From NCBI RefSeq assembly GCF_030695125.1, contig NZ_JAUYTP010000012.1:1-64000 (forward strand): a stretch of 64,000 nt of DNA, written 5' to 3'. Source of the stretch: Allobosea sp. (lineage in GTDB: Bacteria > Pseudomonadota > Alphaproteobacteria > Rhizobiales > Beijerinckiaceae). The notes under the pieces are model-generated. The model was not told the origin of the DNA. It was given only the letters and a program-made list of their open reading frames with translations, and did not search any database. The translations under genes and the position numbers were made by a program. Shown here piece after piece: positions 16,482 to 23,983 of the stretch; position 1 is the first letter of the stretch; each line of letters opens with the position of its first letter.

Positions 16482-17375
16482 TCAGAGCCGGCTGATTTCC
16501 GCGCGGAAGGCGGCGAAGGCCTCGTGCGGATCGCCGAGCGCATCGGCCAGCCCGAGGGAGACGGCCTCTCGGCCGGAATAGACCTGCGCTTCGGTGGCGA
16601 GCGCGGCCTGCGCGGTCAGGGTCTTTCCGCGGCCAGCGCCGACGACCTCGGCGAAGCGGGTGCGGACCTGGTCGAGTTCGGCGCGGATGCGATCGACAAC
16701 CTCGACCGACAGAGGCTCGAAGGGGTTGCCCTCGGTCTTGTGCGCACCCGACTGGATCATGGTGACCTTGACGCCGGCCTCGGTCAGGGCGGCGGAGAAG
16801 TCGACATGCATGACGACAGCGCCGATCGAGCCGGCATAGCCAAATTCCGGCATCACGATGCGCCGCGCCTGGCTGGCGAGCAGATAGGCGGCCGAGCAGG
16901 CGTTCGAGGTCAGGATCGCCATTGTCGGTTTCTCGGCCGAGAGGCGCGCCATTGCGGCGGCGGTCTCGAAGACGCCGGAGACCTGGCCGCCCGGCGAATC
17001 GACCTCGAAGACCGCGGCCCGGACCGAGGACTCGCGCCGCGCCCGCTCGATCTGGGTGCGCAGGCCCTCATAGGAGGTCTCCCCGCAATCCATGCCGATC
17101 CAGGAGCCCTTGTTGACCAGCGTCCCCTCGACCTCGATCACGGCGACGCCGTCGATTACGGGGAAGGCTGCGCGGCCCCGCGCGGCGAGGCCACGGTCGA
17201 GGCGCTGCGACAGCACCCCGGCCTGCGGATCGGGTGCCTGCGCCGCCGCGACGTGGACCGGTGCACCGAACAGCCGCGGGCCGAGCGCGCGCAGCATGAC
17301 GTCGGCGCGCGCGCCGTCGATCGCCAACGGCGTGTTGACGAGTTCGGCCGCGATGCGCGGCAGCAGCAGGGTCAT
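16482..17375 (-). CDS. Prohead protease, S49 peptidase family (lambda gpC)
   Basis: A 297-aa protein. The ATG at 17375 overlaps the portal stop by four bases. It shows the S49 protease core: FEVDSPGGQVSG (oxyanion turn), TSNACSAAYLLASQ with the likely nucleophile serine, and EFGYAGSIGAVV followed by SGAHKTEGNPFEPL, with the Lys of the Ser-Lys dyad expected there. It matures the capsid by cutting scaffold and portal. The scaffold domain is not fused but follows as the next gene. Confidence 0.9.
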   Translation of the reverse strand: MTLLLPRIAAELVNTPLAIDGARADVMLRALGPRLFGAPVHVAAAQAPDPQAGVLSQRLDRGLAARGRAAFPVIDGVAVIEVEGTLVNKGSWIGMDCGETSYEGLRTQIERARRESSVRAAVFEVDSPGGQVSGVFETAAAMARLSAEKPTMAILTSNACSAAYLLASQARRIVMPEFGYAGSIGAVVMHVDFSAALTEAGVKVTMIQSGAHKTEGNPFEPLSVEVVDRIRAELDQVRTRFAEVVGAGRGKTLTAQAALATEAQVYSGREAVSLGLADALGDPHEAFAAFRAEISRL

Positions 17376-18961
17376 GGCGCGGTCGTCTCCTCGGCCGGGT
17401 CGGCCTGGGCGGAGCGCGCGGCGATCCGGCTGATGACGGTGGCGCGGGTCAGGCCGCGCGACGTGATCTCGGCCTCCTCGCGCTGGATCTGGTCGAGGAC
17501 CTCCTCGTAATCGAGGCCCTGCTCGGCGCATTCCATCTCGAGCGTCGAGACCATCGTCTCCATGCGCAGCGAGGCGGATTCGGCTTCCTTGACCGGATCG
17601 ACCCAGCCGCGGCCGGGGCCGATCCAGCGGCCGGCCATCCAGCCCGCCGGCTCGTCCCAGAGCGGGCGGCAGCGCGGCGGCATGCGGATATAGCCCTTGT
17701 CGATCGCCTCCTCGACGACGCAGAGCGCCATCGGGATCGGGCCCTGCTCGACGAAGGATGCGACCTTGCGGCGGACCATGCGCCAGGTTTCGTTCAGCAC
17801 GGTGCGCGAGCTGGAATAGTTCAGCTTCGCGAAGTTCATCAGGACCTGCTGGCGCGACATGCCCATGCGCGCCGCGATCTGGTCGTTGAAGATGTCGTCG
17901 AACTCGCCCATGCCGGCGCGCTCGCGGCCCTGACCGGCCATGGAGATCTCGTCGCCGACCGGCAGGACGGGCACGCGGACGCCGCCGATCTTGACCGGGG
18001 CGGCCTCATAGAAGTCGAGCCGCTTGTCGGCATAGGAGTTGGTGGCGCTGTTGAACGCCTCCGGCTCCATCGATGCGGCGACCTCGGCGAAGGGCAGGTT
18101 CGACTTGATGTAAGTCGCGTACATCGCGTTGACGGCGGCGGCGGCCAGCTCGAGCTCCGAGAGCGTGCCCTTCATCCGCAGGATCGGCATCAGCGCCGCG
18201 AAGGGCGAGATCGGCCGGTTCTGGTCCTCGCGCTCCGGCTCGAAGACGTGGCAGAAGACCGGGCGGCCCCATGCGGTCTCGCGCGGGACGCGCTCCCAGC
18301 TGACCCCGCTGCCGAAGCCGTCACCCGGATGCCGGTTGCGGATGTGGTAGGCGACCGGGGCGCCGTAGCCGTCAATCTCGACGCCGCCGCGCAGCGTGTC
18401 CGAATCGGACTTCCAGGTCGGGTTGGCGAGGCGCTCCGGATCGACCGCGAGGAAGGCGGTCTCATAGGGCCCCTGCCCTTCGCGCCAGGTGGCGACGACG
18501 CAGGCCTCGTCGAGCTTGACGAAGCTGCGGGCCATGAGCCGGTACAGCCCGTTCGCGCTGACCTTGCGCTGCGCGTCCCAGCGCTTGCGCGGATCGTTGG
18601 CATGGCGGGCCAGCTCGCGCTCGATCTGCTTGCCGAGATCGAGCGCCTGGTCCCGTGTGATGCCGAGCGCCGCGGCGCTGGGCTTCGACGAGAAGCGCAG
18701 GCCGGCGCCGACGATCATGTCGACGAGGCGCGTGATTGCCGCGATCGCGATCGGATTGTTGCGCGCCAGATCCTCGGCGCGGTTGGCGATGAGTCGCCGC
18801 TCCCGCAGCGCCGCCATGTCGGCCGAGGCGCCGGGCGGATTCCAGTTCGACAGCGCCTGCGAGCGCGTCTCCGCTCCGCGATGCATCGGCTGGGCTGAAG
18901 CGGAGGCCTGGCCGAACAGGGGCGTGACCCCATCTGCCGCGACCAGGGCGGGACGCATCAT
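17372..18961 (-). CDS. Phage portal protein, lambda gpB family
   Basis: A 529-aa portal of the lambda family: NRAEDLARNNPIAIAAITRL near the N-terminus, then VDMIVGAGLRF, a WGRPVFCHVFEPEREDQNRP stretch, and YSSSRTVLNETWRMVRRKVA in the second half, where family members are highly conserved. It forms the dodecameric DNA gate at one capsid vertex, where terminase docks. It lies between gpW-like and protease genes as in lambda, overlapping the latter by four bases. Confidence 0.94.
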   Translation of the reverse strand: MMRPALVAADGVTPLFGQASASAQPMHRGAETRSQALSNWNPPGASADMAALRERRLIANRAEDLARNNPIAIAAITRLVDMIVGAGLRFSSKPSAAALGITRDQALDLGKQIERELARHANDPRKRWDAQRKVSANGLYRLMARSFVKLDEACVVATWREGQGPYETAFLAVDPERLANPTWKSDSDTLRGGVEIDGYGAPVAYHIRNRHPGDGFGSGVSWERVPRETAWGRPVFCHVFEPEREDQNRPISPFAALMPILRMKGTLSELELAAAAVNAMYATYIKSNLPFAEVAASMEPEAFNSATNSYADKRLDFYEAAPVKIGGVRVPVLPVGDEISMAGQGRERAGMGEFDDIFNDQIAARMGMSRQQVLMNFAKLNYSSSRTVLNETWRMVRRKVASFVEQGPIPMALCVVEEAIDKGYIRMPPRCRPLWDEPAGWMAGRWIGPGRGWVDPVKEAESASLRMETMVSTLEMECAEQGLDYEEVLDQIQREEAEITSRGLTRATVISRIAARSAQADPAEETTAP

Positions 18962-18974
18962 CAGCAGGGCCGCA

Positions 18975-19199
18975 TCAGAAGGTGAAGCCGATCGCGCCGC
19001 GGCGGGGACGGCCCTCGACCTTCGCCTTGACGTCCTCGATTCGCGCGTCGAGCCGTTTGAGGTCGGGCGCGACGAAGTCGGTCTTGTGGCCGTTGGGCGT
19101 GACCATCACGGACGACGCCCGCTCGCCGAGCAGGACGCGGTCCCGCTCCGCCTCCAGATTCGCGAGGATCTCTGCATCGGTCGGCACGGTGTGCTCCAT
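18975..19199 (-). CDS. Head-tail joining protein gpW-like
   Basis: A 74-aa protein located between terminase large subunit and portal, exactly where lambda carries W. It shares the W pattern: an N-terminal helix (DAEILANLEAERDRVLLGER), a strand pair around SVMVTPNGHKTDFVAPD, then LKRLDARIEDVKAKVE and a terminal RRGAIGFTF. In lambda, gpW stabilises packaged DNA and readies the portal for gpFII. Small proteins of this kind are easily missed, but the gene fills the gap precisely. Confidence 0.85.
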   Translation of the reverse strand: MEHTVPTDAEILANLEAERDRVLLGERASSVMVTPNGHKTDFVAPDLKRLDARIEDVKAKVEGRPRRGAIGFTF

Positions 19200-19212
19200 A
19201 AGGGCTGTCGGT

Positions 19213-21300
19213 TCAGTCTTGGTTGTTGAGCGCGGCGAGCCGCGCGAACATGTCGTTGGGCTTCAGCGCCGGCTTGACCTGGCCGGGCGGTAGCGCGTCG
19301 AAGAGATCGGCCATGCCTTCCGGCGGGGCGAGGCGCTCGCGCCACTTGGCCCAGCCGGCCGGGCCCATGGTGTCGACACCGAGCGAGAAGGCGAGCGCCC
19401 GGCAGCCGACGGCGATGTCGAGTGCCTCGTTGGCCCAGCCGGCGCGCTTGACCCAGATGCGGTTGTCGCCGGGCTTCTCGTGCAGCTTGCGGCGGGCGTT
19501 GCCCTTGGCCTGCTGGGCCGGGTCGATGCAGACCTCGGCGGTTAGCTCGCGGCAATAGGCCTCGTCGACCAGGTCCCGCGGCAGGCGCAGCGTGCCGGGC
19601 AGAAAGGCCCCGCTTTCGAGCGGACCGGCCACGAACTGGCGCAGGCCGCGATAGACCGTGTGCTTCAGGTCGAAGACGCCGGTCGGATAGACCAGGGCCT
19701 TCGACAGCGTGCGCCCGAACTTGTCCTTGATCGCGAGCCGCTTCGGCGTGCCCAGGATCGGTGCGGTCTTCTTTTCCGCGCCCTCCATCGCCCAGAGGCG
19801 GTGGCCGCGACCGGCGGCGACGGCGCGCACCCAGTTAGACCAGTTCGACGAGTCGATGCCCCAACGGGCGACCTCGACGACGCCGCCGGTGTTGGCCGGC
19901 CAGCTGCGCGAGAGCAGCTCGTCGATGCCGGCGACGGCCTCCGGCGTTTCCGGCGCGTGCGGGATGACGCCGCGGGCCATCAGCACGCCCTGCGTCATCG
20001 GGCCAAAGGCCCAGACGGCCCAGACGAGGCGATCGCCCTGGCAGTCGATGAAGCCGACCCAGACCGGGTGCTCGATCGTGGCGAGGCCGGACGTGATCTC
20101 CTCCAGCGCGCCGTGCAGCCGCTCGTATTCGACCTCGGCGGCGCCGTCCTCCCAGGCTTCACCCAGCGTCTGCTGCGTCCAGGTCTTCAGCGTGACCGGC
20201 GAGGCCTTGGCCTCTTCCCAGGAAAGCCAAAGCGACTGCCAGGTTTCGGCCGGCGAATAGGCCGTCCAGAGCGCCCAGCTCGGCTCGTATTCCCGGCAGC
20301 GGCCTTCGAGCGGCAGGCACCGGTAGCGGTCCATGTCGCTCGCGGGAATGAGGTCCGGCACTGCGGCGGGAGCGGCTTCGGGATCGTCGGACGGCAGCGG
20401 ACGTGTCGATATCCACTCGCCCCTCGAAAGCATCTCAGGCTTGTGGTGCTCCTCCATGATGCCGCCGCAGGACAGGCAGCTGAAGCTCGCCATGAAGGCG
20501 GTGCTTTCGGAGGGCGGCTGCAGCGCCGCCAATGTCAGCACCTGGAAGGTGCCGCAATGCGGACAGGGCACATAGCGCCGGCGCCGATCGCCCGCCTCGT
20601 AATAGGCGCTGATGCGGCACGTCGCACGGTGGCCCGGCGTGCTCGACAGAAGCCTCTTCTGGTTGCCGGTATAGGCCTTCTGCCGGGCATAGGCCTGTTG
20701 CAGCGGGTCGCCGCGGCCGTCCGTATCGAACGGATAGTTCGTGATCTCTTCCGCGATCAGGTAGCGGATCGAGATCATCTGCAGGCCCTTCGACGAGGAG
20801 GCCGTGACGATCTGGTTGAAGCCGCCGGAGAAGCGCTTGAACGCGGTTGTCGAAGCAGCCTCGTCGCGGCTGTTCTCGGCCTTGATCCGCAGCCGGAGCC
20901 GGGGCGAGGCGTCGATCGTCGGCTGCAGCTTGACGCGGTTGTACTTGATCGCCTCGTCGAGCGAGGGGAGCATCGTCAGCACCGGGCCAGCCGCGCGATC
21001 GACGATGAAGGCGAACCAGTTCACCCCGATCTCGGTCTTGCCGAGCTGCGCCGCCCACTTCAGCGGGATCACCTTGGCCGGGTGGTCGGGATGCAGGCAG
21101 TCCATCGGCTCGCGCAGATGGGGCATCCGCGACGTCTTCCATTCGCCCGCCCAGGGCGAGCCCGATTCCGCCGAGACTACGCGATAGTCGTCGGCGTATT
21201 CGGAGACCGTCAGCTCCTTCTCCGGCCGGGCGGCCCCGAGAAGCGCCGCATACAGGATCCGCCCGGCCCGCGAGCTGGCGGCTTTAGCCAGGTCCGTCAT
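19213..21300 (-). CDS. Terminase large subunit, lambda gpA family
   Basis: A 695-aa packaging ATPase and nuclease. The N-terminal ATPase domain has a deviant Walker A region WAAQLGKTEIGVNW and a Walker B-like YLIAEEITNYPFD. The central part has paired cysteines (CPHCGTFQ and FSCLSCGG), a zinc-binding insert of the GpA family. The nuclease part includes WVGFIDCQGDRLVWAVWAFG with a likely metal-binding Asp. Length agrees with gpA (641) plus extensions. Working with the small subunit, it cuts concatemers and drives DNA into the head. Confidence 0.95.
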   Translation of the reverse strand: MTDLAKAASSRAGRILYAALLGAARPEKELTVSEYADDYRVVSAESGSPWAGEWKTSRMPHLREPMDCLHPDHPAKVIPLKWAAQLGKTEIGVNWFAFIVDRAAGPVLTMLPSLDEAIKYNRVKLQPTIDASPRLRLRIKAENSRDEAASTTAFKRFSGGFNQIVTASSSKGLQMISIRYLIAEEITNYPFDTDGRGDPLQQAYARQKAYTGNQKRLLSSTPGHRATCRISAYYEAGDRRRRYVPCPHCGTFQVLTLAALQPPSESTAFMASFSCLSCGGIMEEHHKPEMLSRGEWISTRPLPSDDPEAAPAAVPDLIPASDMDRYRCLPLEGRCREYEPSWALWTAYSPAETWQSLWLSWEEAKASPVTLKTWTQQTLGEAWEDGAAEVEYERLHGALEEITSGLATIEHPVWVGFIDCQGDRLVWAVWAFGPMTQGVLMARGVIPHAPETPEAVAGIDELLSRSWPANTGGVVEVARWGIDSSNWSNWVRAVAAGRGHRLWAMEGAEKKTAPILGTPKRLAIKDKFGRTLSKALVYPTGVFDLKHTVYRGLRQFVAGPLESGAFLPGTLRLPRDLVDEAYCRELTAEVCIDPAQQAKGNARRKLHEKPGDNRIWVKRAGWANEALDIAVGCRALAFSLGVDTMGPAGWAKWRERLAPPEGMADLFDALPPGQVKPALKPNDMFARLAALNNQD

Positions 21301-21323
21301 CGGTCCTCATGCAGGCGCAGTCC

Positions 21324-21896
21324 TCACGCTGACGGTGTGTCGACCTCCGACGACGGCAGCACCCGGGTCAGGGCGCGGGTGAAGGCTTCCAGGGCGGATC
21401 GCTTCAGCGTCCGCAGCCCCGGCCTGACATGGCGGGCCTCCGAGCGCGTGCGGCGGGCGATGTCCTCGGCGGCGTCGCTCTCGGCTTCGTCGAGCGCCGC
21501 ACCGAAGGCCTTGATGGCGGCTTCCGCCGCGGCAGCCAGGTCGGCCACGTAGATGATCTCGCCGCGCTCCCGGGCGCGCTTCTCTTCCTCGCGCTCGAGC
21601 TCGATCTCCGCGATGCGGACGTCGATCTCGCCCTTGCGCTCTTTGGTCGACGCGACCTTGACGTCCGCCTTGAAAGGGGCGGCCGATCCGCGCTCGACCC
21701 GGATGTTGACGGTCCGGTGCTCGAGCAGGGCGTTGACGTCGATCAGGGTCTCGCGGCCCTCGCGCCTGGGGGCGAAGTCGGAGGCGTAGCGCTTGATGTA
21801 GCGCGAGAGCGTCGAGCGATCGACGCGCTGGCCTTCCGAGGCCGAGACGATCTCCGCCGCCTTCGACACGGACACGAAGCGTGCATCGCCGCTCAT
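21324..21896 (-). CDS. Terminase small subunit (Nu1-like, winged-helix)
   Basis: A 190-aa protein immediately upstream of the large subunit. Residues 1-60 look like a helix-turn-helix that reads DNA: VSVSKAAEIVSASEGQRVDR, then STLSRYIKRYASDFAPRREG. The middle is a highly charged coiled coil (AEIELEREEEKRARERGEII), expected for oligomerisation, and a final helix ends near ALTRVLPSSEVDTPSA. This matches the layout of Nu1-type small terminases that recognise cos or pac. The family match is by layout and position. Confidence 0.75.
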   Translation of the reverse strand: MSGDARFVSVSKAAEIVSASEGQRVDRSTLSRYIKRYASDFAPRREGRETLIDVNALLEHRTVNIRVERGSAAPFKADVKVASTKERKGEIDVRIAEIELEREEEKRARERGEIIYVADLAAAAEAAIKAFGAALDEAESDAAEDIARRTRSEARHVRPGLRTLKRSALEAFTRALTRVLPSSEVDTPSA

Positions 21897-22074
21897 TTCC
21901 GTGAAGATCCGTGCATCGGGTTACGCAACCGGGCCACTAGAGAAATCCCGCGGGCATTCTTACCCGCAGGGGGTGGAAGCCCCAGGGAGGACCCGTGAAA
22001 CATTTGCGTGAAACATTTCGACCGCTCCACCCCGCGCGAGCCGCCCCGCCCGCCGTCGCGCGCGGCGGGCGGCC
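21897..22074. other. Repeat- and hairpin-rich gap beside the terminase genes, candidate packaging site
   Basis: A 178-bp gap without a gene. It contains two direct copies of GTGAAACATTT (21995-22005 and 22008-22018), 13 bp apart; an imperfect GCGGG...CCCGC dyad near 21951-21968; and a strong perfect hairpin at 22047-22073 with arms CCGCCCGCCG and CGGCGGGCGG. No T-run follows in either direction. Binding sites for a small terminase would be expected next to its gene. This is inference only. Confidence 0.4.
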
Positions 22075-22725
22075 TCACAGTCGCCACGCGCGACCGGTGC
22101 GCGCCGACCGCGCCCGGCTGGCGGCGATGTCGATGCCTTCGGTGACGACCCAAAGCTGATGCGCAAGCTCGGCTGGCAGCTCGGCGGCGGCCTTGTTGAA
22201 GTGGCCTTGAACGCGAGAATCGACAAACGCGGCCGGGATCATGACGCCCATAACAGAGCGAAAGCCCTCTCGTCTGCCTTTGCCGACACCGTAGACGATG
22301 CGACCTCCGAGAGTGCCGCGCCGCTTGGCCGCATTGCCGGGCTGGTTCGCTGGCTTTCCCTTTTTCGCCTGGAAAGCGATTTTGAGATCGTCCTTGCCCA
22401 TGATCCAACTCTCGTCGACCCCGGGCACCTTGACGCCCGACGGCGTTTGGACGGTGTTGAAGTACTCAAGCCGGATGAGCCCACGCGCCGATATTTCGAA
22501 GCTGCTCTTCGAGATCATCTTGCGACCGAGCCGGCGCCGAACGTCCTTCAGCCGCAGGCCCAGCAAGGTGCGCATCTCGCGGGTCATGAGACCGAACGCC
22601 CGCTCACCCTTCCGTCGGACAGCCCGTGTCACCGCGAGCGGGGCGCGCTTGCCGGCAGCGGCATAGAGGTTGCCCAGCGCCCGGTAATCCCGGCCGTCGC
22701 AGCGCAGGAGGATCGGCTTCACCAT
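22075..22725 (-). CDS. Prophage minor tail protein Z-like protein
   Basis: A 216-aa basic protein. It opens with MVKPILLRCDGRDYRALGNL and then KRAPLAVTRAVRRKGERAFG and MTREMRTLLGLRLKDVRRRL. This pattern of an N-terminal strand plus Arg-rich helices that pull on the tail completion fold is typical of lambda gpZ-like minor tail proteins. Unlike lambda, it lies upstream of the terminase genes rather than in the tail cluster, which weakens the call. It follows a terminator and is followed by the repeat-rich gap before terminase. Confidence 0.5.
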   Translation of the reverse strand: MVKPILLRCDGRDYRALGNLYAAAGKRAPLAVTRAVRRKGERAFGLMTREMRTLLGLRLKDVRRRLGRKMISKSSFEISARGLIRLEYFNTVQTPSGVKVPGVDESWIMGKDDLKIAFQAKKGKPANQPGNAAKRRGTLGGRIVYGVGKGRREGFRSVMGVMIPAAFVDSRVQGHFNKAAAELPAELAHQLWVVTEGIDIAASRARSARTGRAWRL

Positions 22726-22740
22726 CCCTGCGCTCCCAAT

Positions 22741-22773
22741 GAAAACGCCGCCTCGGGAGTGACCCGGGCGGCG
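22741..22773 (-). terminator. Rho-independent terminator between the 278-aa gene and the gpZ-like gene
   Basis: On the minus strand, CGCCGCC and GGCGGCG arms enclose a shorter CGGG/CCCG stem and are followed by TTTTC. It lies 17 bp past the stop of the 278-aa gene and would stop or attenuate transcripts coming from the early region before the late genes. Confidence 0.7.
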
Positions 22774-22789
22774 GACGGAATTTGACGCT

Positions 22790-23626
22790 TCAAGGGGTAT
22801 GTAAAGCGAAGGTCGCAGTCAACGGAGGCCGAGCAGCATCTCCCCCCCCCTCCCAGGGCCGGGCCGGGCGGGCCGGATGCAGCACGCGATGCCCAGCCAG
22901 ACCCGCCGTCTCAAGCGTTTCGGCAACCTGCGCCAAGGCCGCGTGCCAGATCTCGTATTCCGCCCGGTCCGCCGCAGCAAAGGCAGGGTCGGGGTCGAGA
23001 TAGGTCTTCTTGTAGGCGCCGGGCCAGGGCCGCCGAGTACGCGGGTTGAAACCATCGACCTCGCGCTCAAAGGTCGTCATCCCCTCGGTCACTGTCACGC
23101 GCCGAAACCATGCGGGATTGCCGGTCGGGCCCGTCACGAACTTCGACACCGGGGCCTGCGCCTCCCAGCCCGGCGCGCTGCGCATGATGGCGTGATGGCG
23201 CACCAGCTCGGCCGGGCGCTGGCGGAAGCGCGCCACGCCCTCGCGGCCGACGACGATGCGCGGCATCGCCCGGGCGACCGCGTCGCGCCGGTCCGCCTCG
23301 CTGAGATGCATGTCGGCGAGCGGATCCCAATCCTCCGGCAGGCCGATCTCCCAGCGGTCGAGCGCCGACACCGCCGCATGCGCGACCAGCGCGTCCGGAT
23401 GCGGCGGCCCGCAGTCGATCGAGAGCGGCAGCACGCCAAAGCTGTTGACCCGCCCGTCGCGGACCGTCTCCGCCATCAGCTCGCCCTGTCGCGACACCGC
23501 GTCCCAACCGCCGGTCATCTCGCCGCCCAGCGAGCCGACAAGCGAGATCTGCGCGCCGGCTTCGGCCTTCGGCAGCTCGTCCCGATAGGCCCAGGTCAGG
23601 AAGGCCTCGATCCCGATCGTCTTCAT
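22790..23626 (-). CDS. Phage protein, function unknown
   Basis: A 278-aa protein starting MKTIGIEAFLTWAYRDELPK. It is mixed alpha/beta with no signal peptide or membrane helix. A distinctive C-terminal half carries FNPRTRRPWPGAYKKTYLDP followed by a helix (EYEIWHAALAQVAETLETAG) and a Pro-rich end. I do not recognise a family. It lies between the repeat cluster and the terminator upstream of the gpZ-like gene, so it is either the last early gene or the first middle gene. Coding status is supported by length and even codon use. Confidence 0.7.
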   Translation of the reverse strand: MKTIGIEAFLTWAYRDELPKAEAGAQISLVGSLGGEMTGGWDAVSRQGELMAETVRDGRVNSFGVLPLSIDCGPPHPDALVAHAAVSALDRWEIGLPEDWDPLADMHLSEADRRDAVARAMPRIVVGREGVARFRQRPAELVRHHAIMRSAPGWEAQAPVSKFVTGPTGNPAWFRRVTVTEGMTTFEREVDGFNPRTRRPWPGAYKKTYLDPDPAFAAADRAEYEIWHAALAQVAETLETAGLAGHRVLHPARPARPWEGGGDAARPPLTATFALHTP

Positions 23627-23644
23627 CCGCTCAATCCCCGTTTT

Positions 23645-23982
23645 GGGAGGCTAGGGAGGGTAGCTCTGCGCAAAAACGCTTGCCTCCCAAGGCCACCGAA
23701 CCTCTAACCCATTCTTCTCTTTGTTCTTTTTCTCTCGTTTGGGAGTGTAGGGAGGCTAGGGAGGGTAAAAGGCTATGAGGCCACAAAAAACACGGTTTCC
23801 CGTCATCGCGGCCCAGTCCCCCATTCACCCCTCAATACGCGCGTGCGGGCATAGCCGATTACCCTCCCTAGCCTCCCTAGCCTCCCGCGCCATCAGCCAA
23901 CCTGTTGACATCGCGGCCTTTTTCCCCGCGCCCCTTTTGGGAGGGTAGCCGCCGGAGCGAAAGCTACCCTCCCTAGCCTCCC
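23645..23982. repeat. Cluster of direct and inverted GGGAGGCTAGGGAGGGTA repeats between early and late genes
   Basis: The gap from 23627 to 23983 (357 bp) holds no convincing gene. Plus-strand copies of GGGAGGCTAGGGAGGGTA lie at 23645-23662 and, extended by GGGAGTGTA, at 23741-23767. Inverted copies lie at 23860-23886 (extended) and 23965-23982. A half copy GGGAGGGTAGC is at 23939-23949, and shorter GCCTCCC remnants occur. The two 27-bp copies each contain four GGG tracts with short loops, on opposite strands, so they could form G-quadruplexes. Possible roles are replication origin iterons, a packaging signal or a transcription block. Confidence 0.85.
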
Positions 23983-23983
23983 G

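Noticed and set aside
23631..23828. Small minus-strand frame inside the repeat cluster
   Set aside because: It consists mostly of translated repeats and has no ribosome-binding site.
23645..23982. CRISPR array
   Set aside because: The copies occur in both orientations with irregular spacing and no unique spacers of uniform length.
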